Below the pieces are notes generated by a model. That model was given only the letters and a program-made list of their open reading frames with translations, was not told the DNA's origin and searched no databases. This document shows, piece by piece, positions 34,910-45,870 of a stretch of DNA of 64,000 nucleotides (position 1 is the stretch's first letter; every line of letters begins with the position of its first letter). This DNA is from Datura wrightii (taxonomy: Eukaryota; Streptophyta; Magnoliopsida; Solanales; Solanaceae): the NCBI GenBank assembly GCA_035772735.1, contig JASDFA010000016.1:144782501-144846500 (forward strand), given 5' to 3'. Made by a program: the position numbers and the translations under genes.

Positions 34910-36321
34910 TGATCTTGGGCAGATTTATATGCCCAAGTGATACTCAAAGGTATCATTTTCGCCTTGTTTATCATGCAATGTGTATACATTTTCATGTAAT
35001 TGGTAATAAAATGTGAATTTATAGTAACCAACATGATTGTAGGTAAAATATGATTTCGAGGAGCTAAAATGCATGTTGGAGGATATCGGAGTTGGACGTG
35101 GAATCGAGCACGGAACAAGGCAGTGGACTGCACAATTTAAAGGGGCTCCTCGATGGAGCCGTGTCACGCTGCCATCACGGAGGCATTCTGCCTGGAGGGT
35201 GAAAAATATCACAAATTACAGTGGAGTCTCGCGACAGCTCCGTGGCACGGTGGCAAGCCTCCACGTTGCACGTCATGCCACGTTGATGCTTTATACCTGG
35301 ACCCCCAAATTCTAGTGAGGGTCCGCGTCCACGCCATGTCACGGAGGCAGTGCTCCGCGATGCACTCCATGACACGTTGCTTGTTATTACGGAAAAAATT
35401 TCCATTAGTATAAATAGAACACTTAGGCTTATTTTTCATAAGGCAGACTTGGTGGAGCAAGGACGTGGGTTACAGGCAGTTGAGGGACGACAAGTTCAGG
35501 GTTTTTTCTCTCTTTCTTTCTTATCTAATTCAATTGTTTGTATGATTAACACTTGTTTTAGTATGATTAATCCACAAATTAGTGGCTAATTCCCTCCCTT
35601 GCTGAGGTTATGAACACTTGTGATGAATTTTGATTATTGGATTATATGGTTTTTCATCTTCTTCTTCCATGTTGTTCTATTAATTCTTGTTCTTACTGCA
35701 TTGGTGTGTAGCCTACACTAATGTACATCTAAAAAGTCCGATTTCACTCGAGAGAGCACAAAATTGGAAAGTTGTGAATTAATAGGATATTGTTCTTTAC
35801 TTTATTTGGGAAAATTGGGTTTTGATGTGCTTTCCTGATAGAAATATAATTTAAAGCCGTATTAGTCAATTTAGGAACCGGAATTGTTTTGCTAGGTCAC
35901 GAATTGCATTTGATCACAGAAATGTAGACGGATGGTTTATGATTCTTAAGTGAGATTAAATACGAGAGTTTTAATCTCTTGGCTAATGTTGTTTGCTAGC
36001 AACTGGAAGAAAAGATTAACCAATTTATGATTATAATCAGTTCATTACATGTTCTTAACCTCGGCATGCTCATATCCACAGTTTAAATTCACAGTAGATA
36101 ATTGTTTGTAGTTTAGTATATAATTTATAAAACAACTTATTAAATTGTTGGTTACATTGTTGTCAGCATATTTAGAAGTGAGATATAATATAGAATACTT
36201 GAGCAATTTTCACTTATCCAGAGTCTCTGTGGATCGATACTTGGCTTACTAAAGCCACTTACTACTTGTTTGACCACGTGCACTTGCGTGTTAGTTTTTA
36301 ACCCTTACGAACCACCGAACA
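34910..36321 (+). repeat. 5' LTR of element E
   Basis: TGATCTTGGGC to CCGAACA. Compared with the 3' LTR it shows many C-to-T or G-to-A changes at CpG sites and lacks about 12 bases near 35039. The palindrome arms are mutated here to CATGTCACGGAG (35335-35346) and CTCCATGACACG (35365-35376). TATAAATA follows at 35409-35416. Confidence 0.92.
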
Positions 36322-36327
36322 AGTTTT

Positions 36328-36340
36328 TGGCGTCGTTTTG
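36328..36340 (+). other. damaged primer-binding site of E
   Basis: TGGCGTCGTT is followed at once by leader sequence. Compared with the intact 18-base site in D, the second half is deleted and there is one substitution. Binding of tRNA-Asp would be reduced to about 10 bases. Confidence 0.8.
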
Positions 36341-36441
36341 GTGAAATTGTATTAAGTGTAAATTTACTGTATTTTTATTTTATTTTCTTAAGTGTTGACA
36401 ACTTGGTCTTAGCCTGTATTTTGCAGACTTGATTTCTATGA

Positions 36442-38733
36442 ACACTGGCAAGAGACAAAGAGCTGGTGGAATCTTATATAGAGCTTGAACGTATATTTCA
36501 TAGTAAACGGAGAGAAGCTCTACAAAGAAAGCTGCAGTTGCTCAGACAGACTATTATGGAGCAACAAAATCCACCGGTTGTAAGGGCAGTGTTAGTGCTT
36601 GAAGAATCAGCAGCAAGGCCGGTTCGCGAGGTGGCAATCCCACATGCCAACAATGTTACATCAAGTATCCGCAAACCAAAGCCTGGAGGGAGATTTGAAC
36701 TCAAGCAAAATATGGTGCAATTGTTGCACACAAGCGGGCAATTTACCAGTCTCCCTCATGAAGATCCACAACAGCATCTCCAGAACTTTTTGGAGATAAG
36801 TGACACCTATATACCCGTTGGAGTGTCACCTGATTATGTTCGGCTTACATTGTTTCCGTTCTCATTACTTGGTGAAGCCAAGAGGTGGTTGAAAGCTGAG
36901 CCACCAAATTCTATTTCAACGTGGGATGATCTTGCACGAAAGTTCTTGATAAGATTTTTTCCCTCTGGTAAAACAGTCAGACATAGAAGTCAAATTCTAT
37001 GTTTCAAACAGAGGGAGGGAGAAAATTTGTATCAAGCCTGGGAAAGATTTAAATCCATGTTGCGGGACTGTCCTCATCATCATCAGTCCAATGAGGTGTT
37101 GGTGCACACATTTATTGAGGGTTTGGAACCCCATACCAAAATTTTGCTAGATTCGGCAGCTGGAGGGCAAGCGCTGGAAAAGACTTATGAGGAGATGTAC
37201 ACTTTGCTAAACCGGATTTCACAGGGCAATCCAGAATGGAATGCTGATTCATCACGAGGTGGAGCAAGGAAAGCAGCAGGAGTGCTTGAAGTGGATGGAT
37301 TTACAGCTATCGCTGCACAGATAGCCGCTTTGCAGAATCAATTGAATAACCACTTCAGCAACATGACTTTGAACCAGCCTTCAGCTTCAGTCAATGCGGT
37401 CCAGCAAATGTGGTGTGAAGTGTGTGGAAGCAGTGAGCACTCAGCTGAGTGCTGTGGAGCAAACCCAGATTCGGTTAACTTTGTGGGCAATGCACAAAGA
37501 AATCAGCAGCAGTATGGTAGTGACTACAATTCAAATTGGAGGAACCATCCAAATTTTTCATGGGGTAGCAACAACCATCAGGGCCAAAGTTCAGGTCAGG
37601 GTATGCAAAGAAATCAAGGAGGGCAACAGAACTACCAATCTCAATTCAGAAATAACAATGCCCCTCCTCCACCACCATCACCCAGCATTGAGGAAATGTT
37701 CAAGACCATGATCGTTAATCAAGCGCAATTGCAGGCTGACTATGTTAAATTGGCAGCCGAAGTGAAAAATAACCAGTTAGCGACCAAGGCTCTTGAGTAT
37801 CAATTTGGGCAATTTGCTAGTGCCCAAAATACAAGGCCCAGAGGAGGACTGCCTAGCGACACGGATCCGAATCCGAAGCAGCTAAATGCAGTGACCACAA
37901 GGAGTGGTTTGCAGCTGAAGGAGGTGGAACCAGAAAGACCACCTCAAAACTCGGGAGCAGCAGAAGTTGAGGGGGAGCAAAGTTCGGAAAGGGGGAAGAC
38001 CAAAGAAGCTGAATCAAAAAGACCTCCACCCCCGTTCCCTCAACGACTCAAGAAACACAAGGAGGAGGCGTGTTTCAAGAAATTCATGGAGGTGCTTAAA
38101 CAGGTACATGTTAACTTACCTCTTGTTGATGTCTTGCAGGGAGTGCCTAAATATGCCAAATACATTAAAGACATTGTGGCCAACAAAATTTGTTTGACTG
38201 AGTATGCCACAGTAGCTTTGACGGAGGAGTGCACTTCCCGGATCCAAAATAGACTGCCCACGAAGCTAAAAGACCTTGGAAGTTTTACTATCCAGCTTAC
38301 TATTGGGCAGAGCATCTGAGCTCGTGGATTGTGTGACCTGGGAGCGAGCATAAATCTGATGCCATCTTCGGTATTCAGAAAGTTGGGTCTAGGGAGTCCT
38401 AGACCTACAACCGTAATCTTGCAGTTGGCGGATCGATCCTTAGCGAGGCCGGATGGCATTGTTGAGGATGTTCTAGTGCAAATGGGCTCCCTAATTTTCC
38501 CGATAGATTTTACTGTTCTGGATTTTGAACCGAACGCGGAAGTCCCATTTATTTTGGGACGACCCTGCTTGGCAACCGGAAAAGCATTAATCGACGTAGC
38601 TGCGGGTCAACTTACTATGCGAGCACATGACAAGGTAGAGGTGTTCGATGTGTACAAAGCACCCAAGCTTCCGATGGTGAATGAAGAACTCTCGATGATC
38701 AATGTAATTGATCATGGTATTCCCGAGAGTTGA
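36442..38733 (+). pseudogene. gag: gag-protease of element E, one internal stop
   Basis: One frame is open from 36442 to 38733 except for a TGA at 38317-38319. No ATG starts the frame: the ATG at 36438 is in another frame, which suggests a lost base near the start; the first in-frame ATG is at 36556. Residues about 75-240, counted from 36466, match the Retrotrans_gag capsid domain. A Cys/His motif CEVCGSSEHSAEC lies at 317-329. The Athila block LPSDTDPNPK followed by NAVTTRSG comes next. After the stop comes the aspartic protease motif LCDLGASINLMP and FILGRPCLAT. The stop is probably CGA to TGA. The frame ends at the protease, with no RT. Confidence 0.9.
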
Positions 38734-38829
38734 TGGGAAGACCGCCGGATAGGTGTAAGCACTACTGGGGGGAGGACAATGATCGTGAGAAATCGTCCAT
38801 CACCCTAGCGGACAATTGAGCATAAAGGA

Positions 38830-38877
38830 CGTCGAGCCGCGACGGTAAACCAGGCGCTGCACGGGAGGCAACCCGTG
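38830..38877 (+). other. double hairpin after gag-protease of E
   Basis: Stem 1 is CGTCG/CGACG (38830-38844). Stem 2 is CACGGG/CCCGTG with loop AGGCAA (38860-38877). It corresponds to the pair at 11725-11773 in D. Confidence 0.82.
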
Positions 38878-38880
38878 AAA

Positions 38881-39140
38881 AAAATTTTTTCTTTCATTTT
38901 GTAAAGTGTACATAGATTTTATTTTTCTTTTTCTTGATTGAGTACAAAATTTTTGCATTTTAGTTAGTATTTTTTATTTTAGTTAGGTGAAACCTATTAA
39001 TCTAACCAATTTTATTTAGTGAGATAATTTTTAGGTCAAACGGAGAAAAACGTGCACGGAATCGTGAAGGAAAAGCGAGGTATGAAAAAATTAAAAAAAA
39101 ATTAAAAAAAAATGTTGAAGACAGTGAGCTGGGGCGATAG
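38881..39140 (+). other. AT-rich spacer downstream of gag-protease
   Basis: No gene is visible. Runs of T and A could serve as a 3' end signal for a gag transcript, but no definite polyadenylation motif stands out. Confidence 0.4.
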
Positions 39141-39145
39141 CTCCT

Positions 39146-39293
39146 TGTCACGGAGGAGGACCTCCGCGTTACCCTCCGTGACACGTTGAGGTGTAATCTG
39201 GAATTTTTAAAAATTCCAGTAACCTATCGCGATGGCTTCGTGTCACGGAGGTAGTGCACCGCGATACACTCCGTGACACGTTGCCATATAAAT
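39146..39293 (+). promoter_or_regulatory. internal palindromes and TATA box of E
   Basis: Two inverted repeats: TGTCACGGAGG/CCTCCGTGACA (39146-39156, 39173-39183) and CGTGTCACGGAG/CTCCGTGACACG (39239-39250, 39269-39280). Between them is a perfect 22-base palindrome at 39198-39219. TATAAAT lies at 39287-39293. This is the same order, palindrome then TATA, as in the U3 of E and D LTRs. It lies about 900 bases upstream of the PF20167-type ORF and looks like an internal promoter. Transcription has not been shown. Confidence 0.65.
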
Positions 39294-39480
39294 GGTGACG
39301 GGTCACAACGGGTTGCCGGGTGACCCGCGTGTTTTCTACATTTTAAACCCCCGATTTCGCCACTTTTTCCCTCATTCTTGTTCTCCTCCGCGACCAAACT
39401 TCCTAAAATCTCTTCCCCATCAACGTGCCACGGTTTAAAGCAAAGAATTACCAAGATTTCTTCGGTTCTTCAACTCCAAG

Positions 39481-40177
39481 GTATGTTTTCCGATTCTCTC
39501 TCAAGTTTTTAGTGATTTTATTCGAATTTAAGCATGGGAGGTGAGATAAATAACCCTAAATCAAATTTTAGCATGAAGTTGAGTTATTTATTGATTGATA
39601 AATGTTCGGAATGTTGTAATGAGCGTTTGAACTTGTCGATTGCATGAATTTATTCGAATTTAATTGCGAAATTCAATTCTAGGGCTTGGTTGTTGAAATT
39701 CAAATGGGTAATGTGTTGAATTTGTGAAATATATGCCGGGGTGTACGTAGTGAAATGAGATAAGTCGTTGTAACCATTGTTGAATGCTAATAGGTGACGA
39801 ATTCTCGGGTTTTGGGGAAAATGTTGAAAATTGTTCGAACTGGGTTGGTTGTATAGGTTCATGTATATATTTTTTGTTGTTTTTGTTTCGTTGTTTTTCT
39901 TTGCTAAGTGCGATGGTTGAATTGTTAGCGATGGTAGTGATTGGGTTTAGCTGTACGAAGTCTGAGTAGTACGCTAAAGTTAGACCGTCGAATTTTTCTT
40001 TGCGAACGCACTAAGCATGAATTGTATAGCTGTTTTTTGGTGTAAATAAAGTATTTTTGCCGTAGTATCGTAACCGCAGCTAAGGACTGAGTGTGGGGTA
40101 AACTTAGCGTACCTCGACCTTAGCCGAAGTTAATATTCATTTAGCTTGACATTGCGCTTGTTTATTTGTGTTGACAG
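39481..40177 (+). other. candidate 5' UTR intron of E ORF2
   Basis: The donor CCAAG/GTATGT is at 39480/39481 and the acceptor TGTGTTGACAG ends at 40177, 5 bases before the ATG at 40183. The 697 bases between are AT-rich with no supported ORF. Both sites fit plant consensus. Together with the TATA box at 39287 they outline a leader exon of about 160 bases, an intron, and the coding exon. Confidence 0.6.
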
Positions 40178-40182
40178 ACAAA

Positions 40183-41403
40183 ATGGCAAGTAGGCAAGAT
40201 AAAGCTAAGGGTGCATCAACTTCAGGCACCGGGAGGAAAAGACTTAGACTGGGCACAGCAGTCCCAGCTGCACCAGTAGTTCCACGTGGCCAGCGCCGCC
40301 AATACGGAACTAGATGGGTGACTAATGAGGGGAAGAAGTGGTACGCCAAACACAAAGAAAACAAATACTTCCCCGAGGAGCATATAGCAAGGGAACCATT
40401 AGCACAGGAGTTCCCCAGAATAGTTCAAAGGATCGAGGCTGCTGGGCTAAGTTTCATATTTCAGGAGCCCAAGGAATGAAACCTACACCTAGTCCGGGAG
40501 TTCTATGCAAATTGGAACCCGACAATCAGAAGCCACAACATCAAGATCAGAGGGCAGATAGTCACTCTGGAACCCCAACAGCTAAATGCCATCATCAGAG
40601 CGCGGGACACAGACGCCCATGTTCTCCGCCAGCTGAATATTACCCCACCATATGCCGACATCAGACGCACATTGTGTGGGGCTCGATCCACAGCTAGATG
40701 GAGCAGACATAAAGAAAGGGGCTACCACCAGACTCTGCCTTATTCTCAAATGAACAGGGAGGCCCGAATCTGGCTGAAGATAGTCTGCTCGTGCCTAATC
40801 CCGGGGGTGCACATGACTGATGTGACCGGGGACCGTGTTTGCCTGGTGTATGCCCTGATGAAAGGGCTGGAGATTAATGTTGGGGCGGTCATCATATCTG
40901 CCATGAAGAGAGCCCGACTACACCAGGGCCACAGGTATGGGTTCGGTGGACTAATCACCACCTTTCTCCGGGGCCTCGACGTTGAGGAAGAGGCTTTGGA
41001 TTACATCCCGCAGTTGGAGCGGTGGGCCTTGGACGTGACCAAAACTAAGGCCCCCGACACCACACACGGGCCAATGCTGACTCTTGGCGAGCGACATGCT
41101 CGTGATGACCAGTACATGGCACGGATGTTTGGAATGCAAATCCTCCATCTCAGGATCGGTGGGAGACCAGCCACGGAGAAGGAGCTATGGCAGCTCAAGC
41201 TGGATTACCCGTTTGGCGAAAACGCCAGGGCTCTATGTCGAGTGGGGCCAGCCTTTGTGGAGCCCACTGACGATGATGTCCCCACGGACGAGGAGACACG
41301 CCGGGAGGACTCCGATGTGGAGTCCGATGACAACGACGGAGGCGACTCGGACATGGGAGATGAGGCAGCAACACCTGATGAAGAAGTGGAATACTTTGAC
41401 TGA
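40183..41403 (+). pseudogene. PF20167-type ORF of element E, one internal stop
   Basis: From ATG 40183 the frame runs 406 codons to the TGA at 41401-41403, with one TGA at codon 99 (40477-40479), probably a former TGG. The N-terminus is basic and low-complexity (MASRQDKAKG). The middle has REFYANW, RGQIVTLEP, then REARIWLKIVCSCLIP, VCLVYALMKGLEINVG and GLDVEEE, the core of the putative plant transposon protein domain. The tail is strongly acidic. Related copies sit in H and L. It occupies the place where some Athila elements carry an env-like ORF, but I see no signal peptide or clear membrane segment. Function unknown. Confidence 0.82.
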
Positions 41404-43315
41404 TCAGGGAGTTCCACCACCCAATTGTGTGATTTTTTATTTTTGTGAACACTGGGGATAGTGTTCGGTTTAAGTGTGGGGTGAGGAGTAGTTAGGTGCT
41501 GGGCTGGGCTTGTTTGCTTGTATGCCTTCCTCTATATTTTTGTATGTATGTTTCCCTGTGTTTGTGAATTGCAAATTGTTCTGTATTTGTAATTATTTGT
41601 GTAATTGATGTGTGTTGTGGAATGTTGTTGTTGCCAGCTAAGTGTGTAAGAATTTTTGTAAATATGTTCTTTTTTTTTTCTATCGAAATGATCGATATTT
41701 TTAAAATTTTGCAAAAATATTTTGTTCATATTAAAATATTTTGTAAATAATTTTTCCATCGAAATGATCGATGTGTTGCAAAATTTTTCAATTTTTATTT
41801 TTTCGGGTTTCTCGGCGTTTGGTTTTGGTTCTTTTATCGAGAATAGTCGCATTGAACCGACATCATAGTTAGTGACCGTTCCCTATGATGGATGGATGAC
41901 GACCATCTTAAGGGAAATGTAGTCGGTAGGAGTAGTGATTTTAATTTATTTTCAGTTTTTTTTTGGTGGATTGCATCACAGAACCTGTAGTTACTATATG
42001 GTTGTGAAATGTTGGTTGCGTGTTATACCTGATATTCAAAATGCAAAGGTAATTCATATGAAAGCATGCAATTTTGCAAATATGTTGAGATACCTAGGCT
42101 GTAGAGTTCGATTCGGTGTGATTGAGGCTTAATTTTAAATTCATGTAATTAGCTAATTGAAGAGTTTGTGAATGCATCTTGAATCGAGCATGTGCATAAA
42201 GTGTGAAGTGAGGTATTGTTATTCCATGCTATTGTGAAGTCTCTAGAACTTGCCTGGTGTGTGTACAAAACGAAATGAAGGAGGTGTAGTGTTGGAAATG
42301 ATGTAGGCATTTCTTTATTTTAATTGAGAGTTTCTATTTTTTTTTTCTTGTCATACTCCCCCTTTTTGTGATTGCATACCCTAGTCAGCCCTTTGAGCCT
42401 TTAGCCTATTATTTCTTTCTTTTGTCCAAAAATGTATCAACTGAGCTTAATTCTTCCTTGTCATTAGCCGTAAAGTCTATACAAAACTCTTAAGCGCTTA
42501 AGAAGAACAAAAAGTTTCCCAAAGTGTCAAAGAGTGAGAATGGTGAAAAGAAAAAGAAAAGCAGAGTGAGGAAACAAAAGAAAAGGTTGAAGGTGCACTT
42601 GCTATAACTAAATGATAATGAAGGTGCATGAAAAACCTTTGTTTTTGTGTCAAGTGAGCTTGATGAAATGGGCCATACGAAAGTAAATCATCATGAATGG
42701 GATGATGGAAAAAAGAAAAGAGAGAAACAATGTCCATGAGTTGATGGGAATGTGTTGAAAAGGCGCTTAAGGATGCTAGTGGCTATTATTGGCTAATCCA
42801 ATATGTACTAGTTCCATAGCTTCCATTACAACCCATTAAAGTCCTATGTGATCTTACATTGCATTTCTTTATATTAGTGGAGTAATACACTAAGGGAAAG
42901 CTTATGGGTCATGACATGATGCATGTGAATTCTTTTGGGAGAGAGAGTGAAATTAATTTTTACATGCCCCTACTTGAATGTTTGTGTGTCACATGAGCAA
43001 AAAAGGGAAGATTCTCTTGAGTTGTGAGGGAACATGCTTGATGAAAGATTGATTTTCATGTCGGATATCTTGATTAGTTGATTTGCATGAGTTTGCCGAT
43101 ATCGAGAGTCGATTCTTAAAGGCTAGGAAGTCTTGATGTATTAAAGGTCATTGAATTGTTAAGACCATGCATGTTTCTTGATGATTTGCAATATTGAATG
43201 ACCGGTATGACCGTAGCTCAAATTGTCGCACCATAGTGGCGAAGGTTGGGATGTAATTTGCATGAATTGTGTGTTTGTTGTTCGAGGACGAACAAGGATT
43301 TAAGTGTGGGGTAAG
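41404..43315 (+). other. 3' noncoding region of E with polypurine tract
   Basis: No supported gene. Contains the ATGATGGATGGATGACGACC block near 41887, the AACTTGCCTGGTGTGT block near 42248 and the TTACAACCCATTAA block near 42828, all shared with D. The TTGTTCG-AGGA-CGAACAA hairpin is at 43278-43295. The purine-rich AAGTGTGGGGTAAG abuts the LTR at 43316. Confidence 0.75.
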
Positions 43316-44737
43316 TGATCTTGGGCAGATTTATATGCCCAAGTGATACTCAAATGTATCATTTTCGCCTTGTTTATCTTGCAATGTGTATACATTTTCA
43401 TGTAATTGGTAATAAAATGTGAATTTATACTAACCAACATGATTAGAATTGTTTTGTAGGTAAAATGTGATTTCGAAGAGCTAAAATGCATGTTGGAGGA
43501 TATCGGAGTTGGACGTGGAATCGAGCACGGAACAAGGCAGTGGACTGCACAATTTAAAGGGGCTCCGCGATGGAGCCGTGTCACGCTGCCATCGCGGAGG
43601 CATTCTGCCTGGAGGGTGAAAAATATCACAAATTACAGTGTAGCCTCGCGACAGTTCCGTGGCACGGTGGCAAGCCTCCGCGTTGCACGCCGTGCCACGT
43701 TGATGCTTTATACCTGGACCCCCAAATTCCAGTGAGGGTCCGTATCCACGCCGTGTCACGGAGGTAGTGCTCCGCGATGCACTCCGTGACACGTTGCTTG
43801 TTATTTCGGGAAAAATTCCCATTAGTATAAATAGAACACTTAGGCTTATTTTTCATAAGGCAGACTTGGTGGAGCAAGGACGTGGGTTACAGGCAGTTGA
43901 GGGACGAAAAGTTAAGGGTTTTTCCTCTCTTTCTTTCTTCTCTAATTCAATTGTTTGTATGATTAACACTTGTTTTAGGATGATTAATCCACAAATGAGT
44001 GGCTAATTCCCTCCCTTGCTGAGGTTATGAACACTTGTGATGAATTTTGAATATTGAATTATATGGTTTTTCATCTTCTTCTTCCATGTTGTTCTATTAA
44101 TTCTTGTTCTTACTACATTGGTGTGTGGCCTACATTAATGTACATCTAAAAAGTCCGATTTCACTCGAGAGAGCACGAAATTGGAAAGTTGTGAATTAAT
44201 AGGATATTGTTCTTTACTTGATTTGGGAAATTGAGTTTTGATGTGCTTTCCTGATAGAAATATACTTGAAAGCCGTATTAGTCAATTTAGGAACCAGAAT
44301 TGTATTGCTAGGTCATGAATTGCATTTGATCACAAAAATGTAGACGGATGGTTTATGATTCTTAAGTGAGATTAAATACGAGAGTTTTAATCTCTTGGCT
44401 AATGTTCTTGGCTAGCAACTGGAAGAAAAGATTAACCAATTTATGATTATAATCAGTTCATTACATGTTCTTAACCTCGGCATGCTCATATCCATAGTTT
44501 AAATTCACAGTAGATAATTGTTTGTAGTTTAGTATATAATTTATAAAACAACTTATTAAATTGTTGGTTACATTGTTGTCAGCATATTTAGAAGTGAGAT
44601 ATAATATAGTATACTTGAGCAATTTCCACTTATCCAGAGTCTCCGTGGATCGATACTTGGCTTACTAAAGCCACTTACTACTTGTTTGACCACGTGCACT
44701 TGTGTGTCGGTTTTTAACCCTTACGAACCACCGAACA
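43316..44737 (+). repeat. 3' LTR of element E
   Basis: 1422 bp from TGATCTTGGGC to CCGAACA. The palindrome is perfect (CGTGTCACGGAG at 43752-43763, CTCCGTGACACG at 43782-43793) and TATAAATA is at 43826-43833. AAACT follows at 44738-44742. Confidence 0.93.
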
Positions 44738-45292
44738 AAACTAAAAAGAGATAATCACAAGGGTAAAAAGGATAAATTAAGTAGGTTCGTGAACCTTATC
44801 GAAAAATCGATTAGTTATTAAGGATAGAAATATAACCTACAACCCTGCTTTATTAATACAAGACATAACTCATATGTGTTTTACTATTATTAATCGACCA
44901 TAGAAATCTAGGTGTTATGGATAGTAAGATAGTCTTTGAATTATCGGAAAGATATTTAGAAAAGTAATCTTAACCTATAACTAGTAATCTTGGAGAGCAA
45001 ATTAAGCATAGTGATTTCAGCAACTCTATCGAATTGTGAACTAGCCAAGACTCTAGATTTTAATGTTATTTGTACAAAAATCCATTAAAACTTCTTTATT
45101 TCTGATTTTACTATGCTAGTAAAAACTATTAGAATAACAATAGATCTTGACCCATAAGTTGTTTTATTAGAAGAGTGGAATAAGAAAACTAGAAGTAATT
45201 AATCTAACAAGTCTTTGTGGGTACGATTTTCGGACTCTTCATCCTGTATTACTTGACAAGTGTGTGCCTTGCACAATCGTTTGGACGCATCA
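44738..45292 (+). repeat. 3' LTR of H, right part
   Basis: Resumes after element E. Near the end it has a GGGTACGAT...CTTGACAAGTGTG segment that parallels the end of LTR K (about 48086-48161). The boundary at 45292 is chosen because chromovirus sequence begins just after it and because LTRs here end in CA. Confidence 0.65.
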
Positions 45293-45870
45293 ATGTGCTT
45301 TTGTTTTCCTCAACATTTCATTCAATCTAACTTGTATTTTTCCTATTGATACTGGAAAGTATATAGGAGATCCTTCACGTATTATGCCTATTGACAATGT
45401 TCAGGTTTCGAAGACTTGTCCTACAAGGAAATACCGATTTCCATTCTCAATCATCCAGTTTTAAAGCTTAGAAACAAAGAGGTAGAATTAGTAAAGTTTG
45501 TATTAAGGGAAAAGAATGTCAAGGAAATGATGTGGCAAGCTGAGGAGGAAATGAGGAAGAAGTACCTTCAGTTATTTGTAAGTTAAAAATGATTTCTAGG
45601 AAAGTTATGTCTCTATATTATTGTGTTCATTATTATTCTATGACAAAAATAAAGCATGTATATATGCGTGTGGTTTAACTTGATTTGTATGTTGACATAT
45701 CGCCATATGAGGCACCTTGTTGAACGTTTTTGAGTTACAGGTTTAGTCTAGCACCATTTTTATAAAGGAGACTCTATTAAAATTTTTGTAACTCTCAAGG
45801 ACATAGTTTTGCGAGTCCAATTTTCATGTTAAGAACAAATGTTTCTATGTGGGGAATGATGTAACATCCC
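45293..45870 (+). pseudogene. pol: integrase tail and 3' end of chromovirus I
   Basis: KYIGDPSRIMPIDNVQV at about 45355-45405, then, after frame changes, a segment ending WQAEEEMRKKYLQLF by about 45582. This matches the integrase C-terminus and chromodomain-like end of elements A and M. A noncoding stretch follows, with a decayed hairpin and a GTGGGGAATGA polypurine tract near 45850-45859. Only the first 11 bases of the 3' LTR (TGTAACATCCC) remain before LTR J cuts in at 45871. Confidence 0.78.

Larger units (their letters stand above)
34910..44737 (+). mobile_element. Athila-type element E without pol
   Basis: A 9828-bp element flanked by AAACT at 34905-34909 and 44738-44742. LTRs are 1412 and 1422 bp. 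Inside are a damaged tRNA-Asp primer site, a gag-protease ORF with a single internal stop, a double hairpin, a promoter-like palindrome with TATA box, a candidate 5' UTR intron, a PF20167-type ORF with a single internal stop, 3' noncoding sequence and a polypurine tract. RT, RNase H and integrase are absent, with no sign of a decayed remnant. The few lesions show it is one of the youngest elements here. Confidence 0.93.
2186..45292 (+). mobile_element. Athila-type element H, interrupted by A, S and E
   Basis: The oldest scaffold in the left two thirds of the window. Its pieces are 2186-4068, 30725-30904, 33454-34909 and 44743-45292. The first holds a remnant of the PF20167-type ORF and 3' noncoding sequence. 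The next two continue that noncoding sequence. The 3' LTR starts at 34113 and resumes after element E. All three insertions into it close with exact target duplications (GATGG, ACAAA, AAACT), which joins the pieces. The right end near 45292 is inferred from comparison with LTR K and could be off by several bases. The 5' half lies outside the window. Confidence 0.75.

Noticed and set aside
38881..39140. Decayed RT-integrase in E
   Set aside because: The interval is only about 260 bases and AT-rich, with no RT or integrase motif in any frame.
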